A DNA stretch of 64,000 nt from Rhodamnia argentea. Its lineage: Eukaryota > Streptophyta > Magnoliopsida > Myrtales > Myrtaceae. Numbering within the stretch: the first letter of the stretch is position 1; every line of letters starts with the position of its first letter. The notes under the pieces are model-generated. The model made no database searches. It had not been told where the DNA came from and saw only the letters and a program-made list of their open reading frames with translations. The translations under genes were made by a program, and so were the position numbers. Where the stretch lies: the NCBI RefSeq assembly GCF_020921035.1, contig NC_063154.1, forward strand, positions 3,534,001 to 3,598,000, written 5' to 3'. Below, piece after piece: positions 24,586-37,473 of the stretch.

Positions 24586-25200
24586 GCATCGCCTGTGTGA
24601 TGCGCGACATCTAGTAATTTCCTGGTCTTGTATGGATAGAACTTGATTTGGGAGTTTCGCCGCTTGTTTAGTTAACCACCAACATTCATAATTTGCTTTA
24701 AGCTTTTTCTTATATTTTTGTGTTTCTTTCCGGAAGGGTCGTCGTATTTATCAGAGATAATTTGGGTTTGGACCTTAGAAATATTTTGTAATGCTGTTTT
24801 GTTTTCTCCTGTGTTTTGGATGGATCTTCTTCCCTAGTATCCTCTGGTTATCTTTGTTGCTGTTGATGAGCGCGCTTTTGTGCATGCGCATTTGTAAGTC
24901 CATCGAAGTGGTTCCTTAGAAACAGCCAAACGTGCGTCCAGTCGTGTAAATACTTTTTCTCCGGTGCAGGCGCAGTTAGTTTTACGGATGGATCCCTTTC
25001 TCGTAAAAAGGTATATGCTCGAGCCTGCTTTTTATCGTCGATGGAGATTTGTCCATTTCTCTGAGCTTTTCGGGACGTCCGTTTCTCGCTATTAGAACTG
25101 CCCAGCATCTGCAACCGAGCTAAGTTAGCTTAAGCTTTGCTAGTGCCAAATTCTGGACCTACGCCGGCAAACATGATAAAGAGCTTGTCATAATTGTTGT
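24586..25200. other. RS2Z 3' flank
   Basis: T-rich sequence after the RS2Z stop, typical of a plant 3' untranslated region and polyadenylation zone (24650-24800). No further gene seen. Confidence 0.5.
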
Positions 25201-25202
25201 TG

Positions 25203-25340
25203 TTTCCTTTAGCTAAAAGCAGGAGAAACAAATATTCAAGCAATGAGAGGCGGAGGCCTCCCTCCCCGTTCTTTCCTTTAGCTAAAAGCAGGAGAAACAA
25301 AGATTCAAGCAATGAGAGTTGGAGGCCGCCCTCCCCGCCC
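25203..25340. repeat. Two-unit tandem duplication of about 69 bp
   Basis: Unit 1 (25203-25271) and unit 2 (25272-25340) both begin 'tttcctttagctaaaagcag', continue 'gagaaacaaa.attcaagcaa' and end in a GC-rich 'ggaggc...cctccccg'. They differ at only a few positions, so the duplication is young. Confidence 0.85.
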
Positions 25341-26980
25341 TTTTGTAGTAGGTGCAAATGTTTTGTAAAATCGTCGCGCCTCTTCCTCGAGCTAGGTATC
25401 GGAAATCTGTTTTATCTCGCACCTGTGAGCTAGAGTTCTGCGTCGGCTACTGCTTTCGAGCCTCGTCAAGAATGGTTAATAGTCACAATGCACAAACTCA
25501 AGCATGACCATTTGTGATGGAGTTGGCAATTTTTTTCTCTTCTTTTTTTTTTGGCCTTTCTCGTCGATGAGAAGTTTAAGAGCTACATTCACGAGAGAAT
25601 CGACACAGAATGATCTCTATGCTGATCGTGGCACATACTATGATTATTTAGCTAGAGCGCGTGCTTTCTCGTACAGGATCATCGGAGGCAAAGCAGCTTT
25701 GAGGGGTTCAAAATGGTTGTTTTCTAAATGCGGGTCCGCAACATCTTCCGTCCTCGAATCATAATGTCTCCTGTTGAAAATAACTCTCGAGGCCTAGGCT
25801 CGCCGTTTTGTACGTGGAGCTTTACTCGATGCATGTGAATGTGAGTGGTGTGCGCCAATTGGTGGGGATTACGGGATTAGTAGACTCCGAGACTCGTACA
25901 TCCCGTAAATTTTTTTTTTTGGTCGGACGAATATCCCATGTTGAAGAGCGAAGTTTTGTAATTAAGTTTTTGCATGCACGCTATTGAAAGAGATAATGCA
26001 ACAAATAATACTATATAACAATAATTACCGGATAAAACGGTGTTTCAAAAAATGATCTTGCTTTTCTTGGCCAAAAAATGATTTTGTCAAATGAGTGTGA
26101 ATGATATTTTGTTAACGAATGTCTGGAGACACCGATTAGCCACAATTAATGATCTTTTTTTTTCAATTTTAATACATTGATTGCATATTACGAGTTCACG
26201 ACAACGACAGTGATTCGAAAAATGATGAGTTTTCTTTACTTGGATCTTTGCCAAACACTACCGGGTATCGGCAAAAAATACTTGTAAAATAAATCCAACC
26301 GAAATGATCAACTGAACAAAACAAAAAATGAACGGGATATCTCAATACAAACTTGTTCCTCATTTCTTCTAAAAATTCGAGAGCGAAGAGAAAGGGAAAA
26401 AAAAAAGGTTTCAGTTTTGAAAAAAATAATACAAGAATAAATTATATCTAAGTTTACATGTCGGTATGTGAATATTTCGAAAGATGTCAAGCGTTTCACA
26501 TGCCAGATTGATATCGAACTTTTTAATCGTTGCAAGTTTACACAAAATTTTGAAGGAGCGTGTATAAAGCAAAATGTTCACACATGATTCTAAAATAATT
26601 AAAAGCCTAATCTTCTTTTTCAATCTCTTCGTGCATGCGGCTTTTCTCTTGTCAACTCCCGTTTTCCCTTTTTGTCAACCCCCGTTGGAAAAGAACAAAG
26701 GAAGAAGAAGGAGAAGGAGGGGAACATCCTAAGATTCCGTGCGCTCTACCTCTCCCGATCATTTCCCTCAAAAGCCCGCTCCTTCCCCCCTCCCCTCCGC
26801 AACATCCGCGTCCTCGAAATTTTAAAAAAGTTCGCGTTATGACGAAACTGCCCTCCGTTCCCACGCCAAACCACAAAGCGAGACCGGTCCCTCCTCCTTC
26901 CTCCTTCCTCCTCCTCCTCTCTCTCTTCTCTGCATCATCATTACATTCACTAAATTCTGCAAGCCGAAAAGGCCAATCCC
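25341..26980. other. Spacer before the coiled-coil gene
   Basis: AT-rich DNA with A/T homopolymers, then a purine/pyrimidine-rich part (26690-26930) that is probably promoter-proximal to the coiled-coil gene. No gene recognised. Confidence 0.5.
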
Positions 26981-28908
26981 ACACCCACAGCGTACATTCT
27001 CTCTCTCTCTCTTAGTTAAAAGCACAATCATTGCTCTTCAGTCGATCGCCGACTCGCGTTCATTTCGTCGCCTCGCTCTTTGCCGGCCTTTGACACGGTC
27101 TGGTTCGAAGACTCGGTAATGAAAATGAACTCGATCTTTCTTTCTTTCTTTCTTTTTTTAAATTTCTCAGTGTCTGGCTTTCGTCGGTTGATTTTCGGCG
27201 TCCCTAGAATTCCGGAGCCTGACTCGCACTGAATCTTTTTTTTTTTTTTGGGGTGGGGGGGTCTATCTGAGTTGTTTTGGTGTTTTTGCTCATATGGTAA
27301 GTCTGTAACGTCTATTTCTTTGGCCAGATTTCTTTATCTCCTGCGTGCTCTCGTGTTTACTTTCTTTCTTCAAATGCAGTGTTCGGTTGAACCGTGAGGT
27401 ACTTACATCGGCGAGCCGCCCCGTTTTTTGACCGTTGGAGGAGAGGATCGGAGTTGGGAAACGCGTGGGTCGCGCTCGGTGAGATTCTTGCTCTCTGTCT
27501 TTTCTCTTTTCAGTTGGATTTCTCGTCTTCTTCTTCTTCTTCTTCTTCTGCTGCTGCTGCTGCTGGGTTTTGTCGGCCACCGGAGCTGATGATTTTTCGC
27601 TGATTCTGCTTTTCTCCTCATTTCTCCTGCCTGATTTGGTTCGTTCTGATTTTTCTCATTCAAATTGTAGCCAGCTTTATGCAGCGTTGATTCTGGAATT
27701 GTTTTGCTCGGTTCACAGTGATTTTGCGTGCTTCGATTCTGTCGATTTGGCTAGAGACGCATTTGATTCGAGGTTTCATGTGTTTTCCTCACTAATCCCC
27801 TCTGTTCGGCGCGTCCGTGCCTTAGGGTTCTAGGGTTTAGAGAAACTGTTAAGGAGTCATTAGGGTTGCTTCTGTCTGGTACACCCATGTTGTTCCTTAG
27901 ATCCTGGGAAGAGCAGATCGGAAGCACTGACACTCCCGTTACTGAAATCTTTTAGTCAATTTGCCTCTTGACTTATTTAATTGCTGCTTTTTCTAATTTT
28001 TAATCCGGGGACTTTCTTGCCGCTTTACTTTCCCTATGATTTAAATCGAAACTAGTCGTTGCAATGCGTGGGCATTCTATCATATCAGATAGCTATTGTT
28101 GAACTTTAAAAGATGTGGGGAGTGCTTTATTAAGATGATTGGGGAGGTGAATTAGTTGAGGTGCATGAAAGTTGGTTCAGACACCACCTAACGGCTAAAT
28201 AAAGTCTAAAAGCAGGTCCTTTGTTGAAATTTTCTTCTTCAACATTGTCTGTCCTTTGAAATACAACTTAGCATTTGATTCTTTAACATTCATTTGATAA
28301 TCCAACTTTCTAGTGCAGGAGGGGTCATTAATATAACTCCTTATTCTTTCCTTTTGGTGTTCCTTACTCCATGCTCGTTTATCAGTGGGATAATTAGAGT
28401 GAGCTGATTGTCAGAGTCAACATGCGGCATGAAGTTATTCCTCTGTCATTCTGAAAAGTGAACGATAAAGTTCAATTCTTCTAACTGATAATGGGAATCT
28501 TTTTGTTTTTTTTGGTCTCGACTTAGATTTATGATCCTGGAATTCGTCTACATTTAATACATGTAAGTGACGTGATTAATAAGTGAGGCCTTTCATCCTT
28601 TTTAATTCTGTTGCATATTTTAAATATCTCAGGTGCCTCTCATGATTATCTCCATGCTAGGTGCTTCCTATGTTTCTCTACATTGTTATATTTGTTCCTT
28701 GTTTTATTTATTTCTCTCTTAAGCTTTTATTTGCTGTATGCAAGCTCCTCCTTTCTCCTACCATCTTATGAATAGCAGTATAATGGTTTATAACGGTTTG
28801 TTCCAGGTTCCCTGAGCCTTGGGTCATTGTAACATTTACAACGAGGTTATGATCATATGCCAAGATCCTTAATGAGCCAGCTTGACGCATCCTATTAAAG
28901 ATCTGCAG
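26981..28908 (+). promoter_or_regulatory. Leader and leader introns of the coiled-coil protein gene
   Basis: A CT repeat (26998-27013) and CT-rich sequence mark a likely leader start. Donor-like sites (for example CG|GTAATG near 27117 and CG|GTGAG near 27478) and acceptor-like CAG sites near 28806 and 28908 suggest one or more leader introns. A TCT/GCT triplet run lies at 27528-27563 and a telo-box core (TAGGGTTT) at 27831-27838. The exact exons are uncertain. Confidence 0.4.
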
Positions 28909-31900
28909 ATGAAAAAGCTTTTCTCTTTCCGCTCATCTGCATCTGGCAGTGCTAATAGTGTTGGGGATTCTCCATCGTCAACGGATAAGACATGTTATCC
29001 CCTGTTTGACAACAGGTCGACCGATAAAGTTGGAGAGAAGTATTCGAATAATCTCCGAAGCCCCAGAGGTTTGGTCACCAAATCTCGAAATCAAGCATCT
29101 GACAGTCAAAGCTCAAGTACTTTTTCAGGTTCAGGACTGAGGAAGAGCCGTTCTTTGTCTTCTGCTAACTTCCTTGCAGAAGCTTTGGAGCAAAAGAACT
29201 CATCTTCCTCTTTGAGTGATCAGAGCAGATCTCCCGCTCGACATCAGCATTCTGAATATTCACCTTGGTAAGACTTGGTTCATTGAAACTTTGTAGCTAA
29301 TTTCAGGAACTTGTTATGATTTATACATCCTTATGTGCAGTGTTCTTTCTTTTTAATATTTCGCAAGAGTCTAATTAAATGGGTTTCTGCCAGTCGTCAA
29401 ACCATTAGTCCGGAGAAGCGATCCAAGCTGAAAGAATTTGATGGGACAGCTTACAGAAATGGACATGGGTTCAAGAAGCCAGGTTACATTGTCACTTATG
29501 ATGATGCATCACTCTCTTCTAATTGCTCTAGTAGAGTTTCAAATAAGGTCGTAGACCGCTATATTGATGGTGAGCAGCACCAGGAGAGGAGCAGGCCCAA
29601 GAAAACCTTTCAAAAGATACATACTGGTAAGGATGGTGGGAATCGTCCCCCACGTGTCCAGTACACAGCTCCCACTTCACCAACTGATAGCGTGAAATGT
29701 AAACCAAGGGCTCAGTCCTTTAGAGAAGCTGAAAGTGCTTGCCCTCACTATTTCTCTGGAGATTGGGTAGAGAGTGGTTTTGGTCATGAATCCCCTAGAA
29801 GGCTTGCTAAGAATGTGATTGAGAGACTCAGCCAAACTACAGTTTTCCCTAAAATAAGTTCAAAGGAGTTTGACCAGGATATTCCTATAACAATTGAAGA
29901 TATCTATGGCGAATCCTTGAATAAATGCTCTCATGGGGAGGTAGTTATTCATGATGACATTCCTTCGTATGAAACTGATGAAACTACCAAAAGGTGCCAT
30001 AGGGAGAATTCCTCTGGTCTCCATATGCCACTTGTCTTCCATATGGAAAAGTGTGAGCCTTTGTGCGAGGATGTAATTGGAGAAGACGTGGACTTTGAAC
30101 TGCAAAGGAGGCTTGAAGGAGCACAGCAAAGGGTTGCATTCCTTTCTCAGGAAGTTGAGCAGGATCACTTTCTTATTGGCATTAGCTTTGATGTGCCAAC
30201 ACTCATCCAGACAGTTAGAAACCTTTCAGAAGACAGAATGAGCTTGGCTGTCGAGGTTTCAGAACTTCTACAATCCAGAATGTCGGACAGGGCTTCTCTC
30301 AAAGAAGAACTTAGGCTGGCAAAGATGGAGCTTGAATCAAAAACCCGGAGACTGGAAAAGGAGAAGAAGGAGCTGCAGTCGGGTTTGGAGAAGGAACTCG
30401 ACAGAAGGTCAAGTGACTGGTCATCCAAGCTTGAGAAATTCCAAATAGAAGAGCAGAGGCTCCGTGAACGTGTTAGAGAGCTAGCAGAGCAGAATGTTTC
30501 GCTTCAGAGGGAGGTCTGTTTAGTCAGTGAAAAGGAAACAGAGTGCAGAAGCTCGATGACATATTCAGAACAGAAAGTTAAGGAGCTAATGGAAAAGCTG
30601 GAGGAACTTAGCATGAATAATCATGAATTTGAGCAAACAATCTCTGAGTTACAGGAAAAATATGTAGCAACGAAGGAGAATGGAGAGTTGCTTAAAAGAA
30701 GTTTTCACGAGAAGGAGAAGGAGTGTAAGGAGTTGCACAAATCAATAGCGAGATTAATGAGAACCTGCAGTGACCAAGAAAAAACAATCGAAGGGCTTCG
30801 AGAGGGATTCAGTGAGGAATTTGGAAAGCCGCGATCTCCAGAAATGACTGACAAGCACTTGGCGAAATTGAGGATGGAGCAAATCAGGCTGACAGGAATT
30901 GAATTGGCTTTAAGAAGAGAGTTGGAATCAACTAGACGAGAAAAGGATTCTCTTCGACGTGAGAATATCAGCTTGTTAAGCCGCTTGAACTGCAATGGAA
31001 AAGATTCTGGTGACCTGATGTTTCAGCTAGACCAGGAAATCTCCACTCGTCTTTGCTGCTTGCAAAATGAAGCTTTGTCAACAGTAAACGACAGCTCCCA
31101 TTTATGTTCAAAGTTACTAGACTTCATTAAGTTGGAATTCAGTCACATTAAAGTGACCAAGCAAGGTACGGAAGCTATAAAAAATAGTCTTGATGAGCAA
31201 TTTATTGTTGAATCAGACATGAAAGTGCATGGGATCAAGCGTAGGACTGAAAGCTTAATGAGGAGTCTCCAAACAATATCTGGCTTGCTTCGTGAGAAGT
31301 CAAAACCATTTTCGAAAGATACACAGGGTGCTGATGCCTCAGGTTCAATGCAGCTAAATGATCAAACATGCGAGGTAAGTTGCTAATCAGTAGTTACTGA
31401 TTAATAGGTTGACCTGGTATGTTTATGTGGCCTTGTTCTCCATGGACGCTAGCATTCGTACTTTTCTCGTTATGTAATCTTATCCTTCGTTATTCGTTTC
31501 CTTTCTCAAGCGAACATAGTCCTGCTTAATGTTGTCGTACGCAGCAACATTCATGTAAATCCCCTTGTGGTTCTTACAGCAACATTCATGTAAACGCCGT
31601 TGTGGTTCTTGATTATTTTAGGTCCATGCCCTTTTTTCCAAACGTTTGCTTATCTTTTCCGGCAGCAAGATACTTTCTTCTCCATCGTCCATTTAGTTTG
31701 TTTTGATTTGTCCCTTCCCGACACATCGTACTGCTTTCCGTTGTGGTCTACAAAGGATTTTACGCATGTTATTCGCCTGCTCATGCTCGACGCATGATGG
31801 CTTATAGTAATATCCTCAAGCTCCTGACTTTAGCTTGAGCATCCAGTTTCACAGTAGCCGCATTTATTTGAAGGATTTTACTCTCCATTACACCCAAAAC

Positions 31901-32621
31901 TGTTGCTCCACAACTTCCCCATAGGGAGTTAATGAATTTTTCTGTTCCTGCCGCAGGATACTTTGATATCAGAGCTTAAAGCAGAGAGCTTGATGACGAG
32001 CTTATTGAGAGAGAAGCTCTACTGCAAAGAGCTGGAAGTTGAGCAGCTCCAAGCCGAACTTGCAACAGCAGTAAGAAGCGCTGATATCGTCAAATACGAA
32101 GTTCAGAACGCATTAGACAATCTTTCCTGCGTCACCCACAAGTTCAAGGACCTGGAACTTCAGGTATTTCCATACTCTGACGACAACAACTTGTGAGAAT
32201 GATCAGCACGCTGGGTTTCGTTAGGCAATCGTATTTGTTGTATCACTCCTTAAAGCATTTGATTTACTCCCCCGAAAAACTTCCCCATGTGAATCCTGAA
32301 CAGATGCTGAAGAAGGACGAGAGGATAAGCGAGCTCGAGAATGACCTGCAAGACGCTCGGAAGGAGATGGGCGTCCTGAGGGGTATACTGCCGAAGGTGT
32401 CCCAGGAGCGAGACCTGATGTGGGATGAGGTGAAGCAGTACAGCGAGAAGAACATGCTCCTGAACTCTGAAATCTCCATGTTGAAGAAGAAGATCGACGT
32501 CCTCGACGAGGACATACTGGTGAAGGAAGGCCAGATCACAATCTTGAAGGACTCGTTGGGCAACAAGCCGTTTGACCTCCTCGCGAGCCCCGACTTTGCT
32601 CGGGAGTTCTTGCTGGAGTGA
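28909..32621 (+). CDS. Plant coiled-coil (myosin-like) protein starting MKKLFSFRSS
   Basis: Four coding exons: 28909-29267, 29394-31374, 31957-32163 and 32304-32621. They total 2865 nt and give 954 residues. Residues 1-120 are Ser-rich with a basic start, and 120-340 are polar and probably disordered. About 350-660 is a long heptad-rich helix (runs of EELRLAKMELESKTRRLEKEKKEL type). A further helical segment in the last two exons ends in the conserved ILVKEGQITILKDSLG and FDLL.SPDF. This matches a plant family of coiled-coil proteins of unknown function, recalled in Arabidopsis at At3g55060 and At2g39300. No enzyme domain or membrane segment is visible; a scaffolding or cytoskeleton role is only a guess. 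The last exon is clearly more GC-rich than the others. A downstream neighbour runs convergently, with a 405-bp gap. Confidence 0.85.
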
Positions 32622-33026
32622 CGCGATCGCGACGTGACCCGTGATTCATACTGTAAATACATATGCTTACATTGTGGCACCTTCTTTTACTAGGGATTGG
32701 TTTTTGATTCCAAAGAAGTTCGGTACATCTTTTCTTGCCTGTTGGTTTTGGGAAGTGAACAAAAAGAATGAAGCGATTCTTTTGCTCGTACTAAGTTCTG
32801 TCTGCAAAGTGAAAACTCTTGCACAATTCCAGAAATGAGGAGGAATGACCTGTAATCGCTTTGACTTTGTCGGTCGCGTTGACCGACAAATTCACGCTTT
32901 TGCTCAACTTCAAGCTAATGAACTGCCTGAAATAGAAGACAGAACCTACTCTCTTGTGTACATTACAAAACAGACCAGGCAAAACAGTAACAGGAATGAG
33001 ATGGATAGAGTTTTTCTGTGGAAGTT

Positions 33027-33626
33027 TCAAGGGTGCTTGGGCGCAGGTTTGACGCTGACTGACCGGAGCGTCTCGGCCTTGGGGCGGTGAGCAAAGGCGT
33101 CCTTCCTGATCGGGTCGGGGTCGACGGCCTCCCCTGTGACGATGTCCTGCACGTGCGCCAATTTCCTGAAGAAGGACCGGGTCAGGAAGTTCTCCGACTC
33201 CTCCACCACCCGCTCCGGCTCCACCACCTCCGGCACTGTCTCCCGCCTCGACTTATTCACCCGCACCATCGGGGAGTACATTATATGCTGCTTCGCCGTG
33301 TGCAGCCCCAGCGTCACCGACAGCAGTATCATCCCTACCGCCACGCACACCGGCACGTACTCCCCCCACGGCTTGCCTGCCCTCCGCTCGGCCCGCCCGA
33401 TGTCCCCCGCAGCCGACGGGGCATAGGCCTTCAGCTTTGGCGCCGTGGCAGTAGCGTAGGACGTGCCGGCACTGACGCCCCTCGCGCGGCGCAGCATCGA
33501 GTACAAGTGGCCCTGCGAGATGAAAAATGTAACGAGTACAGCTCGTTATTCGACTCCGTCAGAAAAGAGTGGGAAAGAGAACATTATAAGAGTTTGTCGG
33601 AGGCGTACCGGTGACCGGAAAGCCAT
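33027..33626 (-). CDS. Small single-pass membrane protein, possibly MLRQ/NDUFA4-like mitochondrial protein
   Basis: Two exons: 33609-33626 (MAFRSP) and 33027-33512, joined in phase, 167 residues. An Arg/Ser/Ala-rich N-terminus (MLRRARGVSAGTSYATA) resembles a mitochondrial presequence. One hydrophobic helix lies at about 58-77 (VPVCVAVGMILLSVTLGLHT). It is followed by a conserved-looking SPMVRVNK.RRETVPEVVEP stretch and FLTRSFFRKLAHVQD. Similar small plant proteins exist, and the 'GLHTAK..SP.VRV' pattern recalls the B12D/MLRQ group of complex I-associated proteins; I regard that as a weak inference. The coding sequence is strikingly GC-rich with many CGC/GCC/GTC codons, unlike the AT-rich surroundings. 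The gene is convergent with the coiled-coil gene. Confidence 0.75.
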
Positions 33627-35353
33627 GACAGACGTGCTGGGACTGTGCAGCCGGAGGTCTGATCCGACGGAGTCGATGATACGGCGATGCGATGCCTGTT
33701 GGTCTAGTTGTTGATGGACTTTGGGTTGATTCGAATGAATATAAAAGAGCGGACACAGAGGGAAGGAGAGAGAGTTCTGGAGACACGTAGCGCAATGGAG
33801 AAGAGTGGGAGTTGGCACGTGGCAGTGCTGGAGAAGGGACAGGATACACGTGGGAGCTGGTCACCGCGCCATGTCGCCAATCAGACGATGACAGGTTGAA
33901 GTTCATAAACTTTTCGACCCAAAAAAAAAGAAAAGAAAAAGAATTAGTTAATAAACTGATTCATGATTTGGTATCGCTCGGTAATTCCCGAACATCTTAC
34001 GACTTTTGAAACGGTTTAACGACGTCCTAGTTTTTTTTTTTAATCATTAGTCATTTTGCAGAAACTCAGGATATTACCGAAAGAGCTCAAAATCTATTGA
34101 ATTTATGCTAATTCTCTGTTTTAAATTCTTCCATTTAAATAGTTTAGTTCTAAACCTTTTGACGTTTTATAAATGTAAAATATTTAGTCAATTTTGATCG
34201 AAAATCGCTCACGTGGACACTTTCTATCCTACATCTCAAAACCGCGTTGACGTGGATAATTTTTAAAATTTTTTGAATTTGGTCTTTTTTGAAAAAAATT
34301 TACATGCCAATGGTGGGCGAGGGTTGGCACTAGTGAGGCCCTCCTTGCTTAATTTCTAAAATTTTTGAAATTTTTTCCCTTGTGGGCGATTGCTAGCCTT
34401 GCCTATGCCCCCCACGCGAGGGCTCGGGCTCTCCTTGCCAGATCTAGCTAATGCGATCTTCTCTCGAGGGTCGATCGGATCTAGAAAGGAAGGTTTCATT
34501 GGCGCCAACCCTCACCGACCAATGGCCATTGACGGAAAGAAAAGATTATTAAAAATTATTTACGTCAACACCAACGCCGAGTATGCCATGTAAATTACCC
34601 ACCATCAACGTAAATGATTATTGGCCTAAATTGGCCGAATAAATTATATTGAAAAATCATAAAAAGTTGGCCAAATTAAAAGACTTAAGACTACATTGAT
34701 ATAAATATAATAAGTTTAAGACATTCTTGGTAATTTTCTCATAAACATTTTTCAGAAACTGGTTATATTAGCCGAGTCATGGTTTTCTTTTCCCCCCGAG
34801 CGAGAGGGAAAATAAAATGCGCAAAAAATATGACGTCAGCGAATGATGTGCTGGGAAGATTACAGATCCAATCAGACACCATCACCCAACTAAGGAGTTG
34901 CCTAATTGCCTTTCTTCGATTTGCTTTATGAGGATTTATCAGTTGTCTCAAAACTCTTTGACCAAATTGTCCCCGGGTCAGGGTATCAAATTCACAGAAT
35001 CACAATGTCAGTATCAAATCCAATTCAACCCAGAATCACACCAGTAGATTCAACGCTTCAAAATGACTAAAAACGTTTGGAAGGGCCAAACGCCTGCACA
35101 GGGAGCATTCATGCACATATGACCAATGCTGATCCGGAGATTAACTGCGATGAAAAACCAGGTACACGAATCTAAATGATAAGTACAGAACGATGCTGTC
35201 TGCGTCCAATTCCTATCACTTCGCCGATCTTAGGGCACGTCGGATTGCCTTATCTCTGAAGCCAACGGATGCAAAAGTAATCAAGCTCTCGGCAACAGGA
35301 AGCATATGGACTCTGGCAACTTTATTCAGCTTGGACATGCACGGTAAAGGGAA
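33627..35353. other. Spacer between the small membrane protein and the amidase
   Basis: It contains the promoter side of the small membrane protein gene (33627-33900), a foldback element (34070-34740) and, from about 34980, the 3' flank of the amidase gene. No additional gene recognised. Confidence 0.5.
34070..34740. repeat. Foldback (MITE-like) element, family A copy 4
   Basis: The left arm 'gatattaccgaaagagctca ... atgctaat' with 'agttctaaaccttttgacg' pairs with the inverted right arm ('aagacttaagactacattga ... attcttggtaatttt'). The centre includes 'ggtgggcgagggttggc' and the inverted 'gccaaccctcaccgacc'. The structure is the same as the other family A copies. No coding capacity. Confidence 0.6.
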
Positions 35354-37441
35354 TCACGCGGATGCGGGTCTCCAGAAGTCGAATGGCTTCCTATGCTGAA
35401 GATGGGCACAAACAGACGCAAGAATTAAACATGAAATAAAACCATAAGCAGCAATCAAGCTTGTTTAGAGAGTTGGGTTTCTCCAGCTCCCAACCTCGAG
35501 AAAAGACTTAAAGCTTAGAGTCGATACGGTTGATAATTTGCGTTAAAGTCATCCAATTCAAAGTACAACGAGAGATCGAGCTTTCAGGCGCCGTCACTAC
35601 TTTTATACATGTAAATACGGTAACTATAGAGCAGAAAGCACCTTGGCTATTGGCATCCTTGTTCTCACTGAATCGACTAACGATAGGTCAATATCAGCTA
35701 TCGCAATCCCTGTTGACACACGATCTGAGATAGAAAGCAAAGACGTTACAACAAATTCAGGGTTGCAATTGCCCAAAAGTGAAGGAAGAATATTTCTGAA
35801 GCTACACCGGAGCGTAAATTCATGCAGATCAGTTTGTATAATAGCATCTCCAGTCCATGCAGACTAACATCGCTAAATATATTCTTCTGCTCGGTATGGA
35901 AGTTGATATTAAAAGAGAGCAATGGTGTAAAAAGGGTTTGTATAGCCGATAAAAACGAGCAAGATAAGGCTAAGCACACTGTTTTCCTGCGTAGAAGTCC
36001 CAATCAGATATTGGTCAGAGGAAAAAAAAAGTGGAATTCTTCCTCACCAGGTAGACGACCAACTACGGTGCCCCACGGATCAATGATTAGTGTGTTGCCA
36101 TAGCTCTCTCTCTTGTCGTTATGCTGTCCAGCTTGCGCAGCAGCTATGACCTAATAATGCATCAAGGCAGTGTTTCACAAAACAAAACAAATTAACCTTA
36201 TGAAAGGGACTCAGACAGTGCTTCTGCTTCAGTAGCCTTGCAAGAGGTTGAGCAAAACAGTGACATACATAGCATTGAGTCTCTATTGCACGAGCACGAA
36301 GTAGAATTTCCCAGTGTGCCTGACCCGTTATCTTTGTGAAAGCTGCAGGCACCAAAAGAACCTACAGATGGTCATAGCGAACTAGTCAGATTTAGAAGAA
36401 CTTGCATATGAACATCCAACAAATCTGGCTGCTACCTGTGCTTCATGTTGGAACCTTAGCTGTTGGTAAAGCTCTGCAAATCTCAAATCATAGCAAACTG
36501 TCAGCCCCAGACGTCCAACAGGGCTGTCCAGAGCAACCATATCTTTTCCTGTAAGTAATGAAAATTGAACTGGTGAAGAAATATAGCATCCAGGCATGTC
36601 TTTAAGAAATAATATGCATGATTTACAAAATAGAGAAACAACAAAGACTATACATCAATCACTCCTATAATTGCGTACCACCAAAGAAGAGGGAGAAATT
36701 AAATAAAACGCTCACTATGTAACAGAAAAGAAAGACTGAGGACTATTTTTTAACTTGAACCGTTCTCAAAAAATAACATTTGAATATTCGAAGGGGCTTT
36801 TTCTCTGAGCTGAGAAATGATAACTGGAACAGAGTATAGATGATTTTCTGAATCAGCATAAAGGTGCTTACAGTAGGCGTAAAAAATGTGCAGCATTATT
36901 GTAATGTGACATTACTCGATGATCTCATCAGAATATCTGATACATGACATCACCAGCCAAAGATGACAATTTACAAAGCAACATACATAAACAGTAGATC
37001 CTTAACTTGAACGTGCGGAACTAATATACCTGGTTCAGTGAAGCTGCTCTCTTTGTATGACCTTCCGCCTGGAACATCCACATCAAACCTTAGGCAAAAG
37101 GAAAAGCACAGTTTATTTTGTGATCGATGCCAATGAAACAGGCAAATTGTAGCTCAACTAAAAGGACGCATTCCCATAACAAATGTAGAAATATCCAACA
37201 AAAGGATCTTGTAAGTGTAAGCAAAATTCAATAGAAATCAGTTAAACTTGAGCTAGCTCTTGTTCTTCCTTATAAAATACTTCACAGTGGTCTGCTGTTT
37301 CCCAATTCAAATGACAAGATAACTTTGGCATCTAGAGACATGGTTCTGAACGGGCATCTGCCACAAATCGAGTAGACTGAGACAGAGATCGTTCAATTAG
37401 AGATTCATTTGCATTAGGAATTTATCTTGTCTACAATTGCA

Positions 37442-37473
<32 letters not shown>

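Noticed and set aside
29335..29393. ATG at 29335 as the start of the coiled-coil protein
   Set aside because: It lies in an intron; the upstream exon 28909-29267 joins in phase at good splice sites and gives the conserved MKKLFSFRSS start.
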